Assembly: GCF_965223525.1 (NCBI RefSeq)
Contig: NZ_CBDCWX010000004.1
Location: 868,001 to 932,000, forward strand
Direction: 5' to 3'
Length of the DNA: 64,000 nucleotides
From: Leptofilum sp965223525
Lineage (GTDB): Bacteria > Chloroflexota > Anaerolineae > Promineifilales > Promineifilaceae
A model generated the notes under the pieces. That model had not been told where the DNA came from. It did not search any database and saw only the letters and a list, made by a program, of their open reading frames with translations. A program made the translations under genes and the position numbers. Positions within the stretch are counted from its first letter, which is position 1. Each line of letters begins with the position of its first letter. Shown one piece after another: positions 53,093-60,930 of the stretch.

Positions 53093-54146
53093 TGGGTCGG
53101 CGACGGCCGATTTCTTTACGAACCACGGGCGCAACTTTGGTGCCTAATAATTCAATGGCGTGCATCATCTTGTTGTGGGGCAGGGTGCCGACGCTCATTT
53201 GCAGCAAAAAGCGGTTGTGATTGAACATCTCGTGCTGGAACAAAATCTTCTCAATTATTTCATCTGGATTGCCCACAAAATTTGCGCCGCGTAAGGTGCA
53301 AGAAGCATCGAATTGCTGGCGGTTCATGGGTGGCCAGCCGCGCTCACGGCCGATTTTGTTCATCACTTGGGCAAAGGGCGGGTAGGCAGTATCGTGGGCT
53401 TCCTGGGCATCGTCGGCAATGAAACCGTGGGAGTTGATGCTGAGACTGAGTTCTGTGCGACTATGCCCGGCCTGCGCCACGGCACGGTTGTACAAATCTA
53501 CCATCGGCACAAACTGCTCTGGCAGGCCACCAATAATGGCTAGCGCCAGCGGCAAGCCCAGCGTGGCCGTTCGCACTACAGATTGTGGCGTGCCACCGAC
53601 AGCAACCCAGATTGGTAGCGGGTTTTGCACGGGGCGTGGGTAAACGCCTTGTCCCGTCAACGGGGCGCGGTGCTTGCCAGACCAATGTACTTCGACATTT
53701 TCCCGAATTTCTAGCAGCAGCTCCAACTTCTCGGCAAAAAGCGTGTGGTAGTCACGCAAGTCGTAGCCAAAGAGCGGGAATGATTCGATGAACGAGCCGC
53801 GCCCTGCCATGATTTCGGCACGGCCGTTCGAAAGCAAATCCAGCGTGGTAAACCGTTGAAAAACGCGCACCGGGTCGTCGGAACTCAGCACAGAAACGGC
53901 GCTGCTGAGGCGTATGCGTTTGGTGCGGGCAGCGGCGGCTGCCAAAATCACTGCTGGAGCCGAAGAGACAAAGTCAGGGCGGTGATGTTCGCCCAGGCCA
54001 AAGACGTCTAGCCCTACCTGGTCGGCTAGCTCGATGGTTTCTATTAGCTTATCCAGCCGCTGGGCAGGGGTGATCAATTCGCCAGTTTGGGGGTCGGGGG
54101 TGAGTTCAGCAAAGGAGTAGAGTCCGATTTCGAATGGTTTGGTCAT
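53088..54146 (-). CDS. LLM-class flavin-dependent oxidoreductase
   Basis: Luciferase-like TIM-barrel monooxygenase of 352 residues. Family marks are IGLYSFAELTPDPQTG, VFGLGEHHRPDFVSSAP, the ILAAAAARTKRIRLSSAVSV strand, and IMAGRGSFIESFPLFG. The likely cofactor is FMN or F420 and the substrate is unknown. GGAGAA precedes the ATG. Convergent to the ABC importer; follows threonine synthase on the same strand. Confidence 0.88.
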   Translation of the reverse strand: MTKPFEIGLYSFAELTPDPQTGELITPAQRLDKLIETIELADQVGLDVFGLGEHHRPDFVSSAPAVILAAAAARTKRIRLSSAVSVLSSDDPVRVFQRFTTLDLLSNGRAEIMAGRGSFIESFPLFGYDLRDYHTLFAEKLELLLEIRENVEVHWSGKHRAPLTGQGVYPRPVQNPLPIWVAVGGTPQSVVRTATLGLPLALAIIGGLPEQFVPMVDLYNRAVAQAGHSRTELSLSINSHGFIADDAQEAHDTAYPPFAQVMNKIGRERGWPPMNRQQFDASCTLRGANFVGNPDEIIEKILFQHEMFNHNRFLLQMSVGTLPHNKMMHAIELLGTKVAPVVRKEIGRRRPT

Positions 54147-54149
54147 GAA

Positions 54150-54236
54150 GATTTCTCCGGTTGGGGCTCGCCGGGGAATGAATCCCCCGGCTAGTTGGGC
54201 AAAGCCCCATCGGGGCTTCCATAAGTAGCCAGCCCG
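54150..54236. repeat. Cluster of short inverted repeats between thrC and the LLM gene
   Basis: CCGGGGAATGAATCCCCCGG, then GGGCAAAGCCCC with CATCGGGGCTTCC, and the CAGCCCGTTTACCAGCGGGC palindrome that overlaps the thrC stop. The last resembles a terminator stem without a T-run. Confidence 0.6.
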
Positions 54237-54237
54237 T

Positions 54238-55578
54238 TTACCAGCGGGCGATGGCTAAACGGCGGGCGATGGTGTCTTTTACCAATTCTACATCCGCAGG
54301 CAGGTTCACGGGCGGGTTGGCGTATTGGCTTTCGGCTTCGGGCAGGGTGCCTTCGTGATACTGCACTTTGAACTGAGTAAATTTGAGGCCGTGGGCGGTG
54401 CTGATGGCGACAGTGCGGTCATCTTTGTGGATGATGCCTTTGTTGACTAATTTGAAGAGGGTGGCGAGGGCAACGGCCGTATGCGGACAAGTATACATCC
54501 CAGTTTGATCAGCCAAAGCGGCCGCATTTGCTAACTCATGCTCCGAGGCTTGTTCCACGATGCCGTTGGTTGCCTGAATGGCCTGCACCGCCTTTTCGTA
54601 GCTCACCGGGTCGCCAATGCGAATAGCCGACGCTTGCGTGTCCTGAGCGGCCAGAGAGACTTTTGCCTCAAAGCCGTTGAGGTAGCTTTGGTAGAACGGA
54701 TTTGCTTTGGCAGCTTGTGCTGCCACCAAGCGGGGCATTTTGCTAATGATTCCCAAGTCGAGCAGTAGCTTGAGCCCCTTATAGGTAGCACTGATGTTGC
54801 CCAGATTGCCCACCGGCAGGATGATCCAATCCGGCACTTCCCAATCAAACTGACGCACAATTTCGATTCCCACTGTCTTCTGCCCCTCAATGCGTAAGCT
54901 GTTCATCGAGTTGGCCAAATAGATACTGTTGTCTTTCGTTAATTCCTTGACGATCTGCATACAGCCATCGAAGTCGGTGTCTAGTGCCAGGACGTGTGCG
55001 CCATTGGCGATGGGCTGGATGAGCTGGGCGGCGCTCACCTTGTTTTGTGGCAAAAAGACAATTGCCGGGATGCCTGCGGCAGCGGCGTAAGCGGCCAAAG
55101 CTGCACTGGTGTCCCCCGTGCTGGCGCAAGCAACGGCCGTTACCGGACTATCTGGCATCGTCATCATCTGCTTGACGACGCTGACGAGGACGGTCATGCC
55201 CAAATCTTTAAAGCTGCCGGTGTGGCTGTTGCCGCAGAGCTTAATCCACAGGTCAGACAGGCCAATTTGCTTCCCTAAACGTTCTGCCCAAAATAAATTG
55301 GAGTTACCCTCAAACATGCTGACCACATTGTCATCGGCCAGGTCGGGGATGACCCACTCTTTCATGGCCCAGACGCCGCTGCCGTAGGGCCAGTGGGTAC
55401 TGCCAGCTCGCTTGTCTAGCAGGGTTTGCCACTGCTTGGCACTGCGTTGGCGTAGCGGTTCTAGCTCGTGGTGAACTTCTAGCAAACTGCCGCAGGTGGG
55501 GCAGGTGTAGACAACATCGTAAATGGAATAGCTGCCGGGGCAACCCTGGAAACATCGGAAGGAAGCTTGGTAGTTCAT
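54238..55578 (-). CDS. thrC: Threonine synthase
   Basis: PLP enzyme forming threonine from O-phosphohomoserine. It has 446 residues. The catalytic lysine is in NSHTGSFKDLGM; phosphate-binding VGNLGN lies further on. The N-terminal 35 residues carry CxxxC and CPTC pairs (FRCFQGC; YTCPTC) that probably bind zinc, as in a subgroup of threonine synthases. Other threonine genes (homoserine kinase, dehydrogenase) are absent from the window. Confidence 0.93.
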   Translation of the reverse strand: MNYQASFRCFQGCPGSYSIYDVVYTCPTCGSLLEVHHELEPLRQRSAKQWQTLLDKRAGSTHWPYGSGVWAMKEWVIPDLADDNVVSMFEGNSNLFWAERLGKQIGLSDLWIKLCGNSHTGSFKDLGMTVLVSVVKQMMTMPDSPVTAVACASTGDTSAALAAYAAAAGIPAIVFLPQNKVSAAQLIQPIANGAHVLALDTDFDGCMQIVKELTKDNSIYLANSMNSLRIEGQKTVGIEIVRQFDWEVPDWIILPVGNLGNISATYKGLKLLLDLGIISKMPRLVAAQAAKANPFYQSYLNGFEAKVSLAAQDTQASAIRIGDPVSYEKAVQAIQATNGIVEQASEHELANAAALADQTGMYTCPHTAVALATLFKLVNKGIIHKDDRTVAISTAHGLKFTQFKVQYHEGTLPEAESQYANPPVNLPADVELVKDTIARRLAIARW

Positions 55579-55616
55579 GGGGCAGATTTTACTTTATTTT
55601 GCGCGTTTGCTCCTAA

Positions 55617-57410
55617 CTAAAAGGGAAAGAAGATTGGCAAGAATATGACCATTAAAATCCAAATGATAAACGTTAATGGTAAACCAACTTTGGCAAAGTC
55701 GAAAAAGCGATAGCCGCCAGGGCCGTATACCAGTACGCACGCTTGGTGCCCAATTGGGGTGACAAATGAGTTTGAGGCTGCGATGGCTGTGCCCATTACA
55801 AAGGCGTGTGGGTCAATGCCCAAAGTGACTGAACTCTGAATGGCGATGGGTGCAACCAAAACGGCCGCTGCCGCATTGGACATGAACGCCGTTAGCACCG
55901 TCGTCAGCACAAACAGTCCAATCATAATACCTCGCGGCCCTAGCGATCCTACCACGCTGATGATCTGTTCCGACAAGAAGAGTGCCGTGCCCGTTTTTTC
56001 CATGGCAATGCCCATTGGCAACATGCCTGCAATCAGGTATACCGATTTCCACTCGATTGATTTGTATGCTTCATCCATCGTCAGGCAGCCTGTAACAACA
56101 GACAAGATTGCGCCCAAAACGGCCGCTACCGAAATATGCAGCCATCCCAAGCCCACCATCGTAATCATCGACACAAAAATGATCAGGTTGAGCGGTGCTT
56201 TGCTAATTCTTTTTGTCTCCTCTTCATGCTCTGTCAGCAGCAAAAATGAAAAGTCTTTCCCAGCTTCTTCAATGCGCTCTTTGCGGCCTTGAACCATCAG
56301 CGTGTCGCCCAGACGCAGGCTAACGGCATCCAAACGACCCGCAATAGATGTCTCCTCGCGCCAAATGGCCAAAACAGATAGCCCATACCGCGCCCGGAAA
56401 TTGGCCTCTTTGAGCGTTTTGCCAATGAAGGGGGCTTTTTGGCTCACCACCAGTTCCGCTACAGAGACTTCTTCATTTTGCCAATCATGCTCATCAAGTT
56501 CGCCTTCTGGCGACAGGGTGACGCCCAGTTCGCGCGGTGCGGAAAGCATTTTCTCGGTGGCTCCCTTTACCAGCAGCATATCACCTGCACGGATGTGGGC
56601 ATTGGGCAAGATACCCAGACGCATACGGCCGTCCCTTATCACGCCCATCACCGTCAAGTCATACTGCTCACCCAGGCGGCTCTCTATAATTGTCTTGCCA
56701 ATCAGCGGAGATTCTGGCCACACATGCAGCTCTGCCAGATAATCCTTGAGCTTGTATTCACGGTTAAGCTCTTGCGGGTCTTTGTGTAGCGTTTCTTCGT
56801 AATGGGGCAGCAAACGGCGACCGATGAAGGTCATGTATACCAGGCTGGTGCCAAAGATAATGAGGCCCATCGCTGTAAAATCGAACAGGCGAAATGGGTC
56901 TAGTCCAACCTCTTGCAGCGCGTCGCTGGCCAGTAGGTTTGGCGGCGTACCAATGAGGGTAGTAATGCCCCCTAGCAGCGAGCCAAACGCCAGCGGGATG
57001 AGCAATTTAGAGGCGGGGATGCCTGCTTTTCGGCCTAACCCAATTGTTACTGGCAATAAGACGGCCGTTGCCCCAATATTGTTCATAAAGGCAGACATGA
57101 TTCCCACCGAGGCCATTGTGACAAAGATAAGCCGTGCTTCCCCGGTGCCAGCGATTCGCTCAAGGTATCTGCCTATTACATCAGCAATGCCTGTATAGGT
57201 CAGGCTAGCACTTACAATATAGATTGCCCAAACTGTGATGACTGCCGGATTCGAGAAGCCAGAAAACGCTTCCTCCGTGGTGAGTAAGCCTGTTAGCAGC
57301 AGCGCCAGCAGCACCATCATCGAGACCACATCAACTCGGATTCTTTCAGAGGCAAACAACACAATGGATGCCCCCAAAATAAGCAATACTAAGCTAATTT
57401 CACCAGTCAA
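55617..57410 (-). CDS. SLC13/DASS-type transporter with two TrkA-C regulatory domains
   Basis: Membrane carrier of about 597 residues for an anion such as sulfate or a dicarboxylate, or another solute; the exact ligand is unknown. Two groups of membrane helices flank a soluble pair of TrkA_C/RCK-C domains (about 210-390; WPESPLIGKTIIESRLGEQY and KAPFIGKTLKEANFRARYGL). Transporter motifs include FMNNIGATAVLLPV and IGTPPNLL. I chose the TTG at 57408-57410 because GGAGG lies five bases before it; the longer frame starts at a TTG that overlaps this site. Downstream of the two-component pair on the same strand. Confidence 0.85.
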   Translation of the reverse strand: MTGEISLVLLILGASIVLFASERIRVDVVSMMVLLALLLTGLLTTEEAFSGFSNPAVITVWAIYIVSASLTYTGIADVIGRYLERIAGTGEARLIFVTMASVGIMSAFMNNIGATAVLLPVTIGLGRKAGIPASKLLIPLAFGSLLGGITTLIGTPPNLLASDALQEVGLDPFRLFDFTAMGLIIFGTSLVYMTFIGRRLLPHYEETLHKDPQELNREYKLKDYLAELHVWPESPLIGKTIIESRLGEQYDLTVMGVIRDGRMRLGILPNAHIRAGDMLLVKGATEKMLSAPRELGVTLSPEGELDEHDWQNEEVSVAELVVSQKAPFIGKTLKEANFRARYGLSVLAIWREETSIAGRLDAVSLRLGDTLMVQGRKERIEEAGKDFSFLLLTEHEEETKRISKAPLNLIIFVSMITMVGLGWLHISVAAVLGAILSVVTGCLTMDEAYKSIEWKSVYLIAGMLPMGIAMEKTGTALFLSEQIISVVGSLGPRGIMIGLFVLTTVLTAFMSNAAAAVLVAPIAIQSSVTLGIDPHAFVMGTAIAASNSFVTPIGHQACVLVYGPGGYRFFDFAKVGLPLTFIIWILMVIFLPIFFPF

Positions 57411-57531
57411 AGACGCCTCCAAATTTGCCTTATGCTTGATAGCTGTCAGAAGGATAAGTGCATAATCTTACGGTATATCCCCCGTTTGTGGCAATATGTA
57501 GCAAAAAGTGGCTATGAGACTGAGGAAAAAA

Positions 57532-58188
57532 TTATAGCCAGCCCCTTTGGGCAGCAATGGCAATGGCTGCCGCCCGTGAATCTACACCGAGCTTGTTGTA
57601 GACACTGGTTAGATGTGCCTTCACTGTCCGGGCGGAAATACCTAGCCGGAAGGCAATCTCCTTATTACGCTCTCCAGTAGCAGCTGCTTGCAACACCTCC
57701 AATTCACGCGGCGTGAGTTCATCGGCACTAGAAGAAGACGTGAGTTTAGTAGGAGGCGTTGCTGTGGCTTGCACGGACAAGGCACGTTGCAATATATCTG
57801 GTTTGAAGAGGGATTCACCTCGCGCGGCTGCCCGAATGGTGTTGAGCAACGTTTCTCGCTCTGTATCCTTTAGCAAATAACCTCGCGCCCCCAATTGCAA
57901 GCCGCGCAACATCATCTCATCTTCGTTGTAGGTGGTGAGGATGATGACGGCGATTTTGGGGTGCAGTTGCCCTAGCTGTTCGATAGCGGTTAAGCCGTCC
58001 ATCACGGGCATTCGCAAATCCATGAGGACAACATGGGGTTGGTGAGCGGCCGTTAACTGGATAGCTTCTTCTCCGTTCGTTGCCTCACCCACCAGCTCGA
58101 TATCGGCAGCCGTTTTCAAAATCAGCCGCAATCCCTGACGCACAATAAAATGATCGTCGGTTATCAGGACACGAATTGTCTCAGACAT
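57532..58188 (-). CDS. NarL/LuxR-type response regulator
   Basis: Regulator of 218 residues. The receiver domain has DD at 11-12, phospho-acceptor D57 (LMDLRMP) and K107-type lysine in YLLKDTE. A LuxR-type helix-turn-helix (LTPRELEVLQAAATGERNKE, then IAFRLGISARTVKAHL) ends the protein. It overlaps the 3' end of the sensor kinase gene by 8 bases, so they form a pair. The start at 58188 begins the receiver domain; the longer frame lies within the kinase gene. The transporter gene 110 bp downstream is a candidate target. Confidence 0.93.
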   Translation of the reverse strand: MSETIRVLITDDHFIVRQGLRLILKTAADIELVGEATNGEEAIQLTAAHQPHVVLMDLRMPVMDGLTAIEQLGQLHPKIAVIILTTYNEDEMMLRGLQLGARGYLLKDTERETLLNTIRAAARGESLFKPDILQRALSVQATATPPTKLTSSSSADELTPRELEVLQAAATGERNKEIAFRLGISARTVKAHLTSVYNKLGVDSRAAAIAIAAQRGWL

Positions 58189-59698
58189 GGTTGTTCTCCA
58201 AGGGTAAGTGCAGCCGGATGGTTGTGCCTTCTTCCGTAGAACTCTCGACGGCAAAGTGACCGCCAGTAAGCTGTGCCCGCTCTTTTAGACCGATAAGGCC
58301 ATAATGTCCGGGGCGAACGGCCGTTGCCACATCAAAACCCACGCCGTCATCTGCCACCTCAATTAGCAAGCAGTTATCCACCAAGCGCAGCCTTGCCGAA
58401 GCCGTCGTGGCTCGGGCGTGTTGGGCTATATTTGTCAAAATCTCCTTCAAAGCACGCCGCGCATGGAGGTGGAGAGCCGGGGGCAGCAGCAGGGAGTCGG
58501 GTAGTTGGGCATCCAATTGGCAGGTTATATTGTTTGTGGTGCTAAAATTATTGACTCGTTGGGAAACGGCCGTTACAAAATCCGGCGCAAACACCGCTTC
58601 AGCCCGTAAATCATCAATCGCTGCGCGAGCCTTGTGTAACGCATCCCGCGCTTGCATGGTGGCTTCTGTGACAATTTGCTGCGTTTCAGTAACCTCGCCT
58701 TCATTAAGAAGATGTTTGACAGCTTCTAACTGTAGCACCAAGCCAGCCACCCCTTGCGCCAGCGTATCGTGCAACTCTCGCGCCATGCGATCTCGCTCCT
58801 CCAGAACGGCAATTTGCTGTTTGTCGGCTAATAAAGCCTGCAATTCGGCGGCCACACGATTTAGATTTTGTCCCAATTCACCGATCTCATCCGCCTCATC
58901 GTCCTCGATTTGCTGGACGAAATTGCCTTGTCCCCAAGCGTTCGTTGTTTGTGACAGATGCGCCAGCCGCCCGCTGAACTTCCGCGCCGTGCGCCAGCCA
59001 AACAGCGTGCCAATCATCGCCGCTGCCAAAGAAAAGATAGTTAGGCCACCAATGACCACGCTCAACGCCAGCAGCAGTACGGTCGCTGGTGTCGGCGTGC
59101 GAATGATGGCAATCTCAACACCGAGTAAGCGCCCAGCCTCATCTGCCAGTGGTTCAGCGAAGACAAGATAAAGTCCATCAGGTGTTTCTTGCGTGTAGGG
59201 CTGGTCAATGCTAGTGTCTCCATCATAAGCGGCTGCAACAAGGGGCACAAGGCTGTCGTCACCAGTAAGGAGGGTGGGATCAAAGAAACGGCCGTCTGGC
59301 GGCACTGCCGTGTATTGGGGTGTAGAAGCCAACAGGTTCTGTTGGACATCCAGCACAAAAACAGAGGCAAACTGCTCAATTTCATACGGAGAACGGGAGG
59401 TTGTCAACGGCTCAATGCCTAAAATTTGCTCCAAATCAGCTTGCAGAGCGGCCGTATCTACGGGTTGGTTGCGTATATGGGCTTGGGTAATCGGCCGTAT
59501 ATCGTCAGCCAAAACTGGGGCAACGATTTCATTATAGAACGCGATGTCTCCTTGCAGGGGATTGAATCCAATCACAAATAGCAGCAAAAAAAGCAGCACC
59601 GTTTCTATGATCAGAAAGGTCAAGGCCGCTACCCAAGTGTAGCTCCAAGTTAATTTCCAGCGCAGCCGTCTAAAACGAGTCCGTAAGCGAGTCATCAT
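58181..59698 (-). CDS. Sensor histidine kinase (HisKA_3/NarX-like)
   Basis: Membrane sensor of 505 residues. Two membrane helices (about 20-45 and 207-232) bound an extracytoplasmic sensing domain of about 160 residues. A HAMP region follows, then a short coiled coil, the HisKA_3 dimer domain with phospho-acceptor H310 in MARELHDTLAQGV, and an HATPase domain (ADDGVGFDV; GHYGLIGLKERAQLTGG). The signal is unknown. Its partner is the overlapping NarL-type regulator. Confidence 0.92.
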   Translation of the reverse strand: MMTRLRTRFRRLRWKLTWSYTWVAALTFLIIETVLLFLLLFVIGFNPLQGDIAFYNEIVAPVLADDIRPITQAHIRNQPVDTAALQADLEQILGIEPLTTSRSPYEIEQFASVFVLDVQQNLLASTPQYTAVPPDGRFFDPTLLTGDDSLVPLVAAAYDGDTSIDQPYTQETPDGLYLVFAEPLADEAGRLLGVEIAIIRTPTPATVLLLALSVVIGGLTIFSLAAAMIGTLFGWRTARKFSGRLAHLSQTTNAWGQGNFVQQIEDDEADEIGELGQNLNRVAAELQALLADKQQIAVLEERDRMARELHDTLAQGVAGLVLQLEAVKHLLNEGEVTETQQIVTEATMQARDALHKARAAIDDLRAEAVFAPDFVTAVSQRVNNFSTTNNITCQLDAQLPDSLLLPPALHLHARRALKEILTNIAQHARATTASARLRLVDNCLLIEVADDGVGFDVATAVRPGHYGLIGLKERAQLTGGHFAVESSTEEGTTIRLHLPLENNHV

Positions 59699-59710
59699 GC
59701 AATTATTTTA

Positions 59711-59830
59711 CTCTTTCTAAGGGCGATTGCCATTGCCCGATTAGACATTGTCCAAAAAGGCAAACGGGTCAATAGTCCAGATGGGCAATGCCCGAAAGAG
59801 CAAGTTGGACAATGGGCAAAAAGCCGATGT
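59711..59830. repeat. Interrupted inverted repeats upstream of the CPBP gene
   Basis: GCCATTGCCCGATTAGACATTGTCC words on the left reappear as GGGCAATGCCCG and TTGGACAATGGGCA on the right. The spacer (59699-59924) should also hold the divergent promoters, but none is clear. Confidence 0.6.
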
Positions 59831-59924
59831 GGTGAAAGCCAACATTCCTCACCATGTTGTCAATACTGTTACTCGCAGCTTACCGATAGAGCGAGTAAGC
59901 ATAACCCTAATTGGAGGAATAACA

Positions 59925-60758
59925 ATGAATATCAACATGAGAAAATCAACACCAATGACAACCAAAACGCTCGGCATGTTCTTAGCCCTTTCTTTTGGTC
60001 TAACCTGGAGTCTCGCCGCAGTGCTGATCTTTGTATCATTTAGCACGCCCGTATTTCTTCTTGCGGTATGGGCGCCTGGCATCGCTGGCATATTCTTGGT
60101 CTGGCGACATTACGGCCGGCAAGGGCTGAAAAGCTTCTTCCGACGATTTACCTTATGGCGGATGCCTCTGGCGTGGTGGTTGTACTTGCTCGTGGGCTTT
60201 CCTGCCATCGTTTACCTTGGTGCCGTGCTGAATGGAACCATCGGTGATCCCTTTCCTTTTTCCCCCTGGTATGAAGTATTTCCAGCACTGTTGATGTCCT
60301 TATTCTTACTGGGTACGAACGAGGAATTCGGCTGGCGTGGGCTTGCACTCCCGCTTCTACAGCGCAAGTTCTCCCCCTTCTGGGCGGGTTTGATCCTGGG
60401 CATCATTTGGGCAGCTTGGCACGTCCCTGCTTTCTTTATCAGCGGACTGCAATATGAAGCCTGGTCTGCTGTGCCTTATTTCGGCGGGGTCATCGCTCTC
60501 TCCGTTATCCTGACCCCCCTCTTCAATAGCGCCCGAGGCAGTCTGTTGATCGCTTACCTGTACCACTTTCAGATGATGAACCCCATCTTTCCTGATGCAC
60601 AGCCCTGGGACAGCCTCTTCGTCGCCCTGACGGCCGTAATCATCGTTGTGCTAAATCGGCATACAATGTTCAAAAAAGGAAGCGGCGTTACCGACGTTCT
60701 CATGCCTGAGGAAGCTGCTGTTCCCAAACAGTTAATCCAAATGGAGGCAAGCGCGTGA
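59925..60758 (+). CDS. CPBP-family intramembrane metalloprotease
   Basis: Polytopic protein of 278 residues with about eight helices. The CAAX-protease/bacteriocin-processing motifs are visible: EEFGWRG (E133, E134, R138) and HVPAFF (H166), with a third motif near FNSARGSLLIAYLYH. Family members process prenylated or other membrane proteins; many are uncharacterised. GGAGG lies before the ATG at 59925, and the longer frame runs through a repeat region. Its stop overlaps a truncated ABC ATPase start (GTGA). Confidence 0.85.
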   Translation: MNINMRKSTPMTTKTLGMFLALSFGLTWSLAAVLIFVSFSTPVFLLAVWAPGIAGIFLVWRHYGRQGLKSFFRRFTLWRMPLAWWLYLLVGFPAIVYLGAVLNGTIGDPFPFSPWYEVFPALLMSLFLLGTNEEFGWRGLALPLLQRKFSPFWAGLILGIIWAAWHVPAFFISGLQYEAWSAVPYFGGVIALSVILTPLFNSARGSLLIAYLYHFQMMNPIFPDAQPWDSLFVALTAVIIVVLNRHTMFKKGSGVTDVLMPEEAAVPKQLIQMEASA

Positions 60759-60853
60759 ACCCAATCATAGCCATCGAAAATTTAACGAAGACGTATGGAA
60801 ATGTTACGGCCGTTCCCGTATCCACGATTCGGGCTATATCTAATGAGATGTAG
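60755..60853 (+). pseudogene. Truncated ABC transporter ATP-binding gene (5' stub)
   Basis: A GTG start overlapping the CPBP stop reads MNPIIAIENLTKTYGNVTAV, the classic first strand of an ABC ATPase. It then continues PVSTIRAISNEM to a TAG after 32 codons, before any Walker A motif. The shift from family-like to unrelated sequence falls at an ACGGCCGT copy (60806-60813). The rest of the gene is missing. Confidence 0.7.
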
Positions 60854-60876
60854 TTGTGTTAATACTTTGCTACCAA

Positions 60877-60908
60877 AAAGCGCCGCTGCCAATTGACAGC
60901 GGCGCTTT
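60877..60908. terminator. Intrinsic terminator, mainly for the RND gene
   Basis: AAAGCGCCGCTGCC and CAGCGGCGCTTT form a strong GC-rich stem around AATTGA. On the minus strand it is followed by TTTTT, 23 bases after the RND stop. The plus side has only a weak T-run. Confidence 0.85.
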
Positions 60909-60930
60909 ACAAATGGTTGACGAAGATTGC

